Source of the DNA: Deltaproteobacteria bacterium
Lineage (GTDB): Bacteria > UBA10199 > JACPAL01 > JAHFST01
Length of the DNA: 64,000 bases
Assembly: GCA_023265625.1 (NCBI GenBank)
Contig: JAHFST010000001.1
Coordinates: 161,265 to 225,264, forward strand
Direction: 5' to 3'
Part shown: in pieces, positions 41,479-48,535 of the stretch
Position numbering within the stretch: the first letter of the stretch is position 1
Layout of the letters: each line of letters begins with the position of its first letter
The notes under the pieces: model-generated
Told to the model about the DNA's origin: nothing
The model's input: only the letters and a program-made list of their open reading frames with translations
Database searches by the model: none
Program-made: the position numbers and the translations under genes

Positions 41479-42440
41479 AAACGCCAGGTGCCCGCGCTGC
41501 GGATCCGATAATCCGGAACAGCCTGAAGGGCGCTGTTGTCAATGACGATCGGGATGTCCGCCCCCAGGTTGGCGCTGAGGTGACGTCCCCAGGTGAATTG
41601 CAGCTCCGGTCCCATGGCGACCGAGGTGATGCCGGTATCCTCCGCCTGGACTCCACCCAAGGTGTCCAGCCCCTTGTGTTCCCCGGAAAGACGCGCTTGC
41701 AGGGCGAGGGTGGCGGCATGGCGCAACCATAAATAACCCCCCAAGCTCACCTGCCAATGCAGGTCATTGGCAAACCGGTAATCAATGCTCCCCGTGCTGC
41801 GGATGGAATATTGCAAATCGGCGCTCGTCAAAAAGCGACGCCAACGCGTGTAAATATTCGCCCCCACCGTGCCATCAAAAGAACCGCTCCCTAAGGCGAG
41901 ATCATGCCCATGAATCCCGCTTTTTGGGGCGCTTGGATCTTCCGCCCCTTCATCTAACTCCTCCCCGAGTCGGCTGGTGGAGCCGGTGGGGAACTTGATG
42001 CCGCCCAGGATGTGGGCATTGAAGCTGAAATGTTCGGTGTATTTTTGATAAGGCAGAAAACGTCCGATCAACGATAGATCGCCCAGGCCCGAACTGGTTC
42101 CAGTCTCCACAATCCCGTCGTGAATCCGCTGAAAAGAGCGGACAATGACGGGGAGGGTGAGTTGAATCCCGAGATGGTTATTGAAGTCGTAACTGGAAAA
42201 AATCTGCGTGATCGAACTGTCCAGATATTGCCCAAAAGGATTGGCCACCGTTTGCCCGTTCTCCTTCAAGGTTCCGTAATGAGTAAATTGTTCGGCAAAC
42301 CCCACGCTGATCCCCCGCCCATCGAGTCCCGTTGCGCGGGTGGCGCTGTAGATGGCGCAAAGATCACAAGCGTTTCCTTGGGAAGCGGAAAAGATAAAGA
42401 TAAAAAGACTGGTAAACGACACGCATAAGAGTCGTCTCAT
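41475..42440 (-). CDS. Outer-membrane beta-barrel protein
   Basis: 321 residues. The signal peptide ends near ASQGNA; then CDLCAIYSATRATG gives a CxxC. The rest is barrel-like, with FAEQFTHYGTL, IQLTLPVIVRSFQRI and GIKFPTGSTSRL. The last residue is Phe (AGTWRF), as in many outer-membrane proteins. Similar proteins with a CDLC start are found near copper and mercury genes, but I cannot name the family for certain. The CxxC just after the signal peptide could bind metal. It is followed 41 bases upstream by the Cys-rich small protein gene on the same strand. Confidence 0.7.
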   Translation of the reverse strand: MRRLLCVSFTSLFIFIFSASQGNACDLCAIYSATRATGLDGRGISVGFAEQFTHYGTLKENGQTVANPFGQYLDSSITQIFSSYDFNNHLGIQLTLPVIVRSFQRIHDGIVETGTSSGLGDLSLIGRFLPYQKYTEHFSFNAHILGGIKFPTGSTSRLGEELDEGAEDPSAPKSGIHGHDLALGSGSFDGTVGANIYTRWRRFLTSADLQYSIRSTGSIDYRFANDLHWQVSLGGYLWLRHAATLALQARLSGEHKGLDTLGGVQAEDTGITSVAMGPELQFTWGRHLSANLGADIPIVIDNSALQAVPDYRIRSAGTWRF

Positions 42441-42480
42441 AAAATCTCCGTTTTATTAGGTTAAATAAATTGAGAGGATA

Positions 42481-42876
42481 TTATGAAATTGCTTTGGGGG
42501 GACGGGGATCCGGCCTTGGAATGAAATTCAAAAAAATATTAGGGAGATCATTTAGCGTAGAGATGCGGAAGGTGGCCAAGGGATCTTGCGCCATGCGGGG
42601 CAAAAAAGGGTCTCCTTGAAAGCTCAAGCTCTGGGCCTCCGTTTTCCCGCCGCCGCAAGGTAATGGCGCATAGCGGGGGAGCGGGTCCTCATGGCAAGCC
42701 TTTACTTTTCCGTGTTGTTTTGAATGATCGCAATGACACGGTTCGGCAATGCCTGAACAACAGCAAACGTGCTGATGTTGGGCCATCCCCCAGGCCAGGG
42801 CCAGAGGATATGCCTGCCCCATGGATATGAGACAAAAAAATAGGATAACCAGCGAGGAGGATCGGAGTGATTTCAT
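42481..42876 (-). CDS. Small Cys/His-rich exported protein
   Basis: 131 residues from the ATG at 42876. SLVILFFCLISMGQA is part of a signal peptide. The mature start is strikingly rich in metal ligands: QHQHVCCCSGIAEPCHCDHS, KQHGKVKACHED and a later PLPCGGG. The tail FIPRPDPRPPKAIS is Pro-rich. Plan and setting match the small Cys-rich protein at 29758, so the two enclose the metal island. It may bind Cu+ or Zn2+ in the periplasm. No known family is assigned. Confidence 0.68.
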   Translation of the reverse strand: MKSLRSSSLVILFFCLISMGQAYPLALAWGMAQHQHVCCCSGIAEPCHCDHSKQHGKVKACHEDPLPRYAPLPCGGGKTEAQSLSFQGDPFLPRMAQDPLATFRISTLNDLPNIFLNFIPRPDPRPPKAIS

Positions 42877-42986
42877 ATCGTTGAGATGTCGGTTAGGAGT
42901 TTTGACGCAATATGTCAAGATGGAAGGGAATTTTGAAATTTTTTCTTGCTGGTTCTCATTTCAGTCTGTAAGAGTACCGCCTCACA

Positions 42987-43823
42987 ATGCCTGATCGAAC
43001 TCAGGTTTTACTAGAATTAGCCCTGCAAGAAGATATCGGCGCTGCCGATATTACCTCTGATGCCATTTTTGGTGATCAAGAATTAGAAAAAGAGGCCATT
43101 ATTGTGGCGCGACAACAGTTGATTGTGGCCGGCATCGATGTGGCGCGCAAAACATTTTTGGCCATTGATCATCATCTCCAGTTTGAACCCTTGTTTGCCG
43201 AGGGGGCGGTGGTTCAGGAGGGGCAACCTGTCATTCGGTTGGCTGGCAGGATCCGTTCTTTGTTGAAGGGAGAACGCCTCGCCCTGAATTTTTTGCAACA
43301 TCTCTCCGGGATTGCCACCTATACCCGTCAGTTTGTCGACAAGGTGCGCAAGTACCCGGTACAGATTTTTGACACCCGCAAGACCACCCCCGGGCTACGC
43401 GATTTGGAAAAAAAGGCGGTGCGAATGGGCGGGGCGAGGAATCATCGCATGGGACTCTATGACCGGGTCTTGATCAAGGACAATCACATCGCCGCTTGTG
43501 GTGGCTCTGTGGGTGAGGCGATTCGCAAGGCGAGGGAGAATTTGCCGAGTCAGACCTTGATTGAGGTGGAGGTTGATCGCCTGGAACAAATCGAAGCGGC
43601 CCTCAAGGCCCAGGCCGAGATCCTGTTGCTGGATAATTTTACCCCGCGTGACGTGAAGCGGGCCAAGAAGCTCATCAAAGACGATGCCGAAATCGAGATC
43701 TCAGGGGGAATTACCCTGGATAACGTGGTTAAATACGCCAAGGCCGGCCCCAACCGCATCTCCGTCGGTTCCCTCACGCACTCAGCACCTGCCGTCGATC
43801 TGGCGCTGGAGATCGTTTTTTGA
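42987..43823 (+). CDS. nadC: Nicotinate-nucleotide pyrophosphorylase
   Basis: 278 residues. ALQEDIGAADITSDAIF, GERLALNFLQHLSGIATYT, IFDTRKTTPGLRDLEKKAV and GGARNHRMGLYDRVLIKDNH are the family blocks; EVEVDRLEQIEAALKA and GGITLDNVVKYAKAG complete the barrel. It makes nicotinate mononucleotide from quinolinate and phosphoribosyl pyrophosphate in NAD synthesis. No nadA or nadB adjoins. All substrate-binding Arg, Lys and His residues are in place. Confidence 0.95.
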   Translation: MPDRTQVLLELALQEDIGAADITSDAIFGDQELEKEAIIVARQQLIVAGIDVARKTFLAIDHHLQFEPLFAEGAVVQEGQPVIRLAGRIRSLLKGERLALNFLQHLSGIATYTRQFVDKVRKYPVQIFDTRKTTPGLRDLEKKAVRMGGARNHRMGLYDRVLIKDNHIAACGGSVGEAIRKARENLPSQTLIEVEVDRLEQIEAALKAQAEILLLDNFTPRDVKRAKKLIKDDAEIEISGGITLDNVVKYAKAGPNRISVGSLTHSAPAVDLALEIVF

Positions 43824-43840
43824 TGTGGGGAGACTGACAT

Positions 43841-44920
43841 TCAAGGAGCTTTTTGAGGTTTGAGTGTCTTCGCCTGTTCTACATAGTTGTCAACCAAGCC
43901 TGGAGGGATAGTTAAACCTCGATCTGCAAGAAGTTTGCGGAATTCGGTTTTTATGGTGAGACCCCTCCATTGCATGTCGTAATAAGAATGGTCTTCCGTA
44001 CTTAAATCAGGTCGGTTGGCGGAAATCCAGCGAGCATCGTCTTCTGTTTGAGCCTCGTGCCAAGGAAGTTCCATTTTTTCATATTCTATTTTCAGCTGAT
44101 CCTCCGAATCAATCGAGCCAATGGGTTTGATAAGTTTTCTTTTTTCTTCCGGTGATGGCTCATTTACCAGGGCTTTTTGGGCTGGGACATCGTCATAGGA
44201 AATCATGTGGGCAATGCACTCGTTGATGATATAATCCTCGCTTGCCTCAGTGCCGAATTTTTTATGTCTTGCATCGGCCCTCATTCCGTAAGTTGGGTCT
44301 TGACCCTCTAAAAAATCGCGGGCTTTTTTGAGGGAGTAGGATTCCTTAAATGCCTTGATGACTTCTGCTTTGACCTGAGGGGTTGCATGATCCCAGCGGT
44401 GATGAAAGAGCTCGTGATCCAGTTTTCTCCTTATGTCGTTGAGCGGCTCTAGTAGGGTGTGCTGTTCAAGTACAATGCTACCTTGCGGTGTACGATCGGG
44501 AATGATCGTCCCGTCAGGCCGGAGATGATTTTGATATTTTGCCCCTTTCCCTGGTTCGTCTCCCAAAAATAGTTTCGGGGTTTTTCCAACATCGGAAACA
44601 AACCGTTTCGCGGCAGATCTTAGGTCTTCTGCGGTTTGAGGAAAAGAGGTTGAATACTCTTTGCGAAACAATTCCCCCAATTTAGCCAAGTCAACCGACG
44701 ACATGGCCTCGTCGGGTGACTTCAAGTCTAGGTTGATTTTGCTGAGATCATTTTGGTCGATGAGTCCGTTTTCATCTCGATCCATGAGGGCTTTGGCCTC
44801 ATTGAGTGAGATATTATTGTCCGTATCGTGGATCTGATTTTTGGGATCGGCGGCAAGAAGTCGTTCCAAGGCTCCGACCATTGAAGCGGGTACCTCATTA
44901 TGGTTGACCTTTGTTGTCAC
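43841..44920 (-). CDS. EF-hand protein with HExxH metalloprotease-like motif
   Basis: 359 residues and no signal peptide. Two EF-hand loops appear early: DTDNNISLNEAK (32-43) and DRDENGLIDQND (47-58). HELFH (169-173) is a zinc-binding HExxH, and NECIAHM (Glu234) could give the third ligand about 65 residues on. Residues around the motif (PLNDIRRKLDHELFHHRWDH) would form the catalytic helix. So it may be a calcium-regulated zinc peptidase. I do not recognise the family as a whole. It is divergent from the hypothetical gene at 45080, with a 160-base gap that shows no clear promoter. An effector-like role is possible by resemblance in style to the 950-1954 protein, which is weak evidence. Confidence 0.65.
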   Translation of the reverse strand: MTTKVNHNEVPASMVGALERLLAADPKNQIHDTDNNISLNEAKALMDRDENGLIDQNDLSKINLDLKSPDEAMSSVDLAKLGELFRKEYSTSFPQTAEDLRSAAKRFVSDVGKTPKLFLGDEPGKGAKYQNHLRPDGTIIPDRTPQGSIVLEQHTLLEPLNDIRRKLDHELFHHRWDHATPQVKAEVIKAFKESYSLKKARDFLEGQDPTYGMRADARHKKFGTEASEDYIINECIAHMISYDDVPAQKALVNEPSPEEKRKLIKPIGSIDSEDQLKIEYEKMELPWHEAQTEDDARWISANRPDLSTEDHSYYDMQWRGLTIKTEFRKLLADRGLTIPPGLVDNYVEQAKTLKPQKAP

Positions 44921-45079
44921 GCGGTTGATATCTCCTTCATTTTATTTTCGGCATGTTTAGGGGCACCAGTTGCGTTTTTTTCTAGAATAAGCAACTCGTC
45001 ACCCGTTTCAATACGATAATATGGCCAATAGGGGAAATGGGGTTAAACGCTGCAAAAAGTGAAGGAAGGGGTATACTTT

Positions 45080-45688
45080 ATGGCGGATTCAAGAATTATT
45101 CCATCATCAGATAAACCAGCCCAGGCTTTTTTTGAACTGGATAGTCGCTCGGCTTTTGCGGGGGATGTATCTAAGATTGCTGGACTTAAACCCAATGAGA
45201 CGGTTGTTTTAACACGGGGACAAGATGTCGCTGAAGTGACTGGAAATAGTGAAGTTTGTCGGACAGCCAAATTTAAACTCTTAGATCTGCAAGGTGGAAA
45301 GGGTGGTGAAGGGAGGGCAGTTGCCTTCAGTGTGACCCCAGCCGTTATCAGTAGTCCCGGTCATTTGACCATAAAGCCTGGCCAGCCTGCCTTGGGTACT
45401 GTTTGTACCAATAGACAGGTTGTTTTAGATGCATTTGATGGTAATGCCAAACCTCATAAGAGTGAGCCATTGCCGTCCAAGCCTGAAGGTGGACCAACAC
45501 CCAAAACGGTAAAACCGGAACCGGAGCCTGAGGAAAAACCGGCGGGACCAAACAAAACCGAGAAGGATTTGAAAAGAGTGGAAGAGGAGGCTAAAAGGGA
45601 GTTAGAGCAACGCAAGCCTGAGCCCCCTACTCCTGATGGTACAAGGACGCGAGCTGACAAGGCCTTTGAAGAGCTTGATAGCCTTTGA
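45080..45688 (+). CDS. Hypothetical protein with Pro/Glu/Lys-rich C-terminus
   Basis: 202 residues from the ATG at 45080, preceded by GGAAGGGG; a GTG 21 bases earlier is less likely. No signal peptide. Residues 1-120 look like a compact beta-rich domain (NETVVLTRGQDVAEVTG, FSVTPAVISSPGHLTIKPG). The last 80 residues are low complexity, with PKTVKPEPEPEEKPAGP and a helical KRVEEEAKRELEQRK. No family is recognised. It is divergent from the EF-hand peptidase-like gene and convergent with module 5. Confidence 0.62.
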   Translation: MADSRIIPSSDKPAQAFFELDSRSAFAGDVSKIAGLKPNETVVLTRGQDVAEVTGNSEVCRTAKFKLLDLQGGKGGEGRAVAFSVTPAVISSPGHLTIKPGQPALGTVCTNRQVVLDAFDGNAKPHKSEPLPSKPEGGPTPKTVKPEPEPEEKPAGPNKTEKDLKRVEEEAKRELEQRKPEPPTPDGTRTRADKAFEELDSL

Positions 45689-45693
45689 GTTTT

Positions 45694-46098
45694 TTAGTTT
45701 TCTTCCCAAAAAGTTTTGACATGCGGGTATGCGAGGATCTTTTGATCTTTGGTGATCAGGACGGCGCCCTGTTGTTGGGCGGTGGCGATCAGGATGCGGT
45801 CGGCTGGGTCGGCATGGAGCGGTTCGGGGAGTAGCACCGATTGGACCAACGTGGGGTGGTCGAGGGAAATAATCTGGAGAAAAGGCAGCGCCGTTACCTG
45901 AGAGATCCATTGTTTGAGTTCGGTGCGGAGGTTCAAGCGGCCCTTTTTGGAAAGCATGGCCACCTCCCAGAAGGTCATCGCAGAGACCGCCAGTGTCTGC
46001 TTCTTTTTATGAAGTTCGATTTTTTTCAAAACGGAAGAGGGGAGTTTTTGAAAACCGCTCACCCACCAGAGCAGGACATGGGTGTCGAGCAGGATCAC
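45694..46098 (-). CDS. PIN-domain toxin, module 5
   Basis: 134 residues from a GTG at 46098 that overlaps the antitoxin TGA; a TTG 15 bases up lies in the antitoxin gene. ILLDTHVLLWW, TFWEVAMLSKKG, HADPADRILIATA and ITKDQKILAY carry the four acidic positions of a PIN site in the order of the YacL-distant 'DTHVLLW' subgroup (often annotated as PIN toxins paired with Phd antitoxins). It is thus a likely endoribonuclease. Sequence is unlike the toxins of the other modules. Confidence 0.86.
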   Translation of the reverse strand: MILLDTHVLLWWVSGFQKLPSSVLKKIELHKKKQTLAVSAMTFWEVAMLSKKGRLNLRTELKQWISQVTALPFLQIISLDHPTLVQSVLLPEPLHADPADRILIATAQQQGAVLITKDQKILAYPHVKTFWEEN

Positions 46099-46328
46099 AA
46101 TTTCAATTCCCAATCTTCCAGCCCAACCGGCCCCATGGGGTCCGTATAATGCAAGATGGATCCCTTCAACTCATCCAGGGGACCTTCTTTGGACTCCTGA
46201 AAGGGAAGGATCTGGGCCACTGGCCGTCCTCGATCGGTCACGATGATCGATTGCTTGTTATGCTCCACCATCCGCAGATAGCCCAGTAGCTTGGGTTTGA
46301 GCGCTGATTTTGAGATGGCAACGGTCAT
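46095..46328 (-). CDS. Phd/YefM-family antitoxin, module 5
   Basis: 77 residues from the ATG at 46328. GGAGGG seven bases before it gives a good ribosome-binding site, unlike the other five antitoxins. AISKSALKPKLLGYLRMVE and QSIIVTDRGRPVAQILPF are the Phd-fold DNA-binding half. PLDELKGSILHYTDP would bind the toxin. A 23-bp near-perfect palindrome lies directly upstream for autorepression. The toxin GTG overlaps its TGA. Confidence 0.85.
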   Translation of the reverse strand: MTVAISKSALKPKLLGYLRMVEHNKQSIIVTDRGRPVAQILPFQESKEGPLDELKGSILHYTDPMGPVGLEDWELKL

Positions 46329-46346
46329 AAATTTACCCTCCAATAA

Positions 46347-46369
46347 GACCAGGTCATTATGACATGGTC
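46347..46369 (-). promoter_or_regulatory. 23-bp operator of toxin-antitoxin module 5
   Basis: GACCATGTCAT, a central A, and ATGACCTGGTC (minus strand) form an inverted repeat with one mismatch. A likely promoter, TTGTGT and CATAAT 17 bases apart, overlaps it, so binding would block initiation. The transcript would have a leader of about 25 bases that contains the GGAGGG site. Confidence 0.65.
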
Positions 46370-46424
46370 ATTTTAATAACACAAGTATAAAGAGCGTTTA
46401 GACGTGGTGGGCCCGTCGAACCAC

Positions 46425-47315
46425 TCACGCGCTGCGCGCCTGTCGTCGATCTTGCGTTGGAGATTGTTTTTTGACGAGTTGCAGGACCTCGGTGGCGAGG
46501 GCTTGATAGTTGATGGAACCGGTGGAGGATGGGGCGAATTGGAAGATCGGGCGGCCGTCGAGTTGGGATTTGTTGATGGCGGTGTTGATCGCGATGCTGG
46601 CCTTGAAGATCCGGCCGTCGAAATATTTCTTCATGTTTTCGGTAATCAACTCGTTCATCGTGATGTTGCGGCTGTCAAACCGGGTGAAGAGCACCCCCAT
46701 CACCTCTAACTTGGGATTGAGTTTCTCACTGACCTCTTGAAAGGTCTCGAGCAGGTCGCTCACGCCTTCAAAGGCCAGGACGCTCATCTCACAAGGGATC
46801 AGGACAAAATCGGAAGACACCAGGGCGTTGAGGGTCAGGTTTCCCAAGGAAGGGGGGCAATCGAAGAAGATGAAGTCGTAGTGGGTGCGCGCGGTGGCCA
46901 GGGCCTGGTTCATGATAAATTCTTTGCCAATCCGGCTCCCTAAGATGGTTTCTGTCTCGATCAAATTTTTGTCGCCGGGGGTGATGTGGAGGTTTTCCAG
47001 CTCGGTGCGAATGACACAATCAAGGATATTGCCTTTTTTGGCCGCCAATACCTTGGAAATAGGCGTGTACTCGATGCCTTCATAAATGAGCGAACCCAAC
47101 GATTTTTCCACGTGTCCCTGTGGATCAAGGTCAACGACTAAAACTTTTTTGTTGTGAAAGTAACAGAGCGCCGACCCGAGATTAACGGCCGTCGTGGTTT
47201 TGCCGACTCCACCCTTTTGACTGGAAATGGCAATGGTAATGGCCCGGCGATCTCCCTCCTCGTATTGAGGTTGGACGGCGGCTACCAGGCCTTTTAGTTT
47301 ATCGGTTATGGACAT
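46425..47315 (-). CDS. ParA/Soj-family ATPase, no ParB partner in sight
   Basis: 296 residues. SSQKGGVGKTTTAVNLG (31-47) is the deviant Walker A of ParA, with both signature lysines. VVDLDPQGH and YDFIFFDCPPSLGNL follow as switch I and Walker B. SSDFVLIPCEMSVLAFEGVS is a usual ParA strand. Such ATPases bind DNA non-specifically and position chromosomes, plasmids or protein clusters. No parB and no parS-like site is close, so this is an orphan ParA. Its start is 29 bases from the divergent hemW start, without a Shine-Dalgarno sequence. Confidence 0.87.
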   Translation of the reverse strand: MSITDKLKGLVAAVQPQYEEGDRRAITIAISSQKGGVGKTTTAVNLGSALCYFHNKKVLVVDLDPQGHVEKSLGSLIYEGIEYTPISKVLAAKKGNILDCVIRTELENLHITPGDKNLIETETILGSRIGKEFIMNQALATARTHYDFIFFDCPPSLGNLTLNALVSSDFVLIPCEMSVLAFEGVSDLLETFQEVSEKLNPKLEVMGVLFTRFDSRNITMNELITENMKKYFDGRIFKASIAINTAINKSQLDGRPIFQFAPSSTGSINYQALATEVLQLVKKQSPTQDRRQARSA

Positions 47316-47344
47316 GAATTGTAATTGCGGCTAAGCCTAGAGCA

Positions 47345-48535
47345 ATGAAGGAGCCTTTTCAAGGAGATTTTTCGATTTATGTGCATATTCCGTTCTGTGA
47401 GGTGAAGTGCGGGTATTGTGACTTTTATAGTGTACCCAGGGGGTGGGAGGAATTTGACCTGCAAGAGCAATATGTGGCCTGTTTGTTGGAAGAAATCGAC
47501 CGACGTTCCGTTGATTTTGCCGGACGCATCCCTCAATCAATCTTTTTCGGGGGAGGGACCCCCTCTCTCTTGCGGCCGGATCTTATTGCCCAGATCTTGG
47601 ACCGACTCCGCGGCCATTTTCTCTTTGATAGCACGACGGAGGTGACCCTAGAGACCAATCCCAAGACGGTTGACCGCCATAAATTGGCCGAGTTTAGGGC
47701 TATTGGCATCAATCGGATCTCGCTCGGGGTGCAATCCTTTCAAGACAAGTTTTTACAATTGATGGGGCGGATTCATTCGGGGGCGGAGGCCCAAAAAACC
47801 TTAGCGGATGCTTATGCCGCCGGTTTTTCGAATGTCAGCCTTGACCTGATTCATTCCCTGCCAGGGCAGACTCTTGCCGAATGGCAGGCCGACTTGGAGA
47901 TGGCCTTGAGTTTAGCACCCCAACACCTTTCCTGCTATAACCTTACGATCGAGTCGGGGACGCCGTTTGAGGTCTGGCACCGACAGGGACGAATCAAGTT
48001 GCCGGTGGAGGATGAACAGGCGAATCAATTGCTTTGGACGCGTGAACGACTCGCAATGGCGGGCTATCCCTCTTATGAGATTTCCAATTTCTCACGTCCG
48101 GGATTTGAATCGGTGCACAATCGGAACTATTGGCGTTACGGTGAGTATTTGGGTTTTGGGGCGGGGGCGGCGTCGTTTTGTCGGGGGCAGACACATGGGT
48201 CTGCCCCTACAAGAACCCAATTGTTTGGTATTCGTAGTCTTAATGCCCGTGATCTGAATGGTTATATTCAAGGTTCCTGCAAAATTGAGGAAGATCGGAT
48301 CAATGATCGCATGGCCCAAGGGGAGTTTGTCATGTTGGGGTTTCGGACTCGGGAAGGAATTAATTTGGAGCGGTTTCAGGTCTTATTCCAGAGTGATTTT
48401 GAAGTTAACTTTGCAACGACTCTGGAGCACCTGAAGAGAGATGAGTTAGTTTTTAAACCTACGGATGACCAATGGAATCTTACGGAGCGTGGTTTTTTGC
48501 TAGCGGATGAGGTGATCACTCATTTTTTGGGTTAA
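47345..48535 (+). CDS. hemW: HemW-like radical SAM haem chaperone (or coproporphyrinogen dehydrogenase-like)
   Basis: 396 residues. HIPFCEVKCGYCDFYSV holds the radical-SAM CxxxCxxC (Cys18, 22, 25). FFGGGTPSLL, TLETNPKTVD, RISLGVQSFQD and DLIHSLPGQTLAEW are the HemW/HemN pattern, and YEISNFSRPGFESVHNRNYW is HemW-typical. HemW binds haem and inserts it into respiratory enzymes. After GFGAGAASF, about 18 residues (RGQTHGSAPTRTQLFGIR) come from a palindromic element read in frame, replacing a short loop in the family. Its 3' end overlaps the convergent OmpA fusion gene by 20 bases. Confidence 0.9.
   Translation: MKEPFQGDFSIYVHIPFCEVKCGYCDFYSVPRGWEEFDLQEQYVACLLEEIDRRSVDFAGRIPQSIFFGGGTPSLLRPDLIAQILDRLRGHFLFDSTTEVTLETNPKTVDRHKLAEFRAIGINRISLGVQSFQDKFLQLMGRIHSGAEAQKTLADAYAAGFSNVSLDLIHSLPGQTLAEWQADLEMALSLAPQHLSCYNLTIESGTPFEVWHRQGRIKLPVEDEQANQLLWTRERLAMAGYPSYEISNFSRPGFESVHNRNYWRYGEYLGFGAGAASFCRGQTHGSAPTRTQLFGIRSLNARDLNGYIQGSCKIEEDRINDRMAQGEFVMLGFRTREGINLERFQVLFQSDFEVNFATTLEHLKRDELVFKPTDDQWNLTERGFLLADEVITHFLG
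48183..48210. repeat. Palindromic element inside hemW (family C)
   Basis: GGGGCAGAC / GTCTGCCCC make a perfect 9-bp stem with a six-base loop, followed by TAC. On the opposite strand it begins GTAGGGGC, like the ends of the 72-bp element at 30107. Read in frame as GQTHGSAPT. Confidence 0.8.

Noticed and set aside
46405-46440. GC-rich symmetric stretch at the 3' end of the ParA gene as an attachment site
   Set aside because: The symmetry is short (GCGCGC-type) and inside or next to coding sequence, with no second copy in the window.
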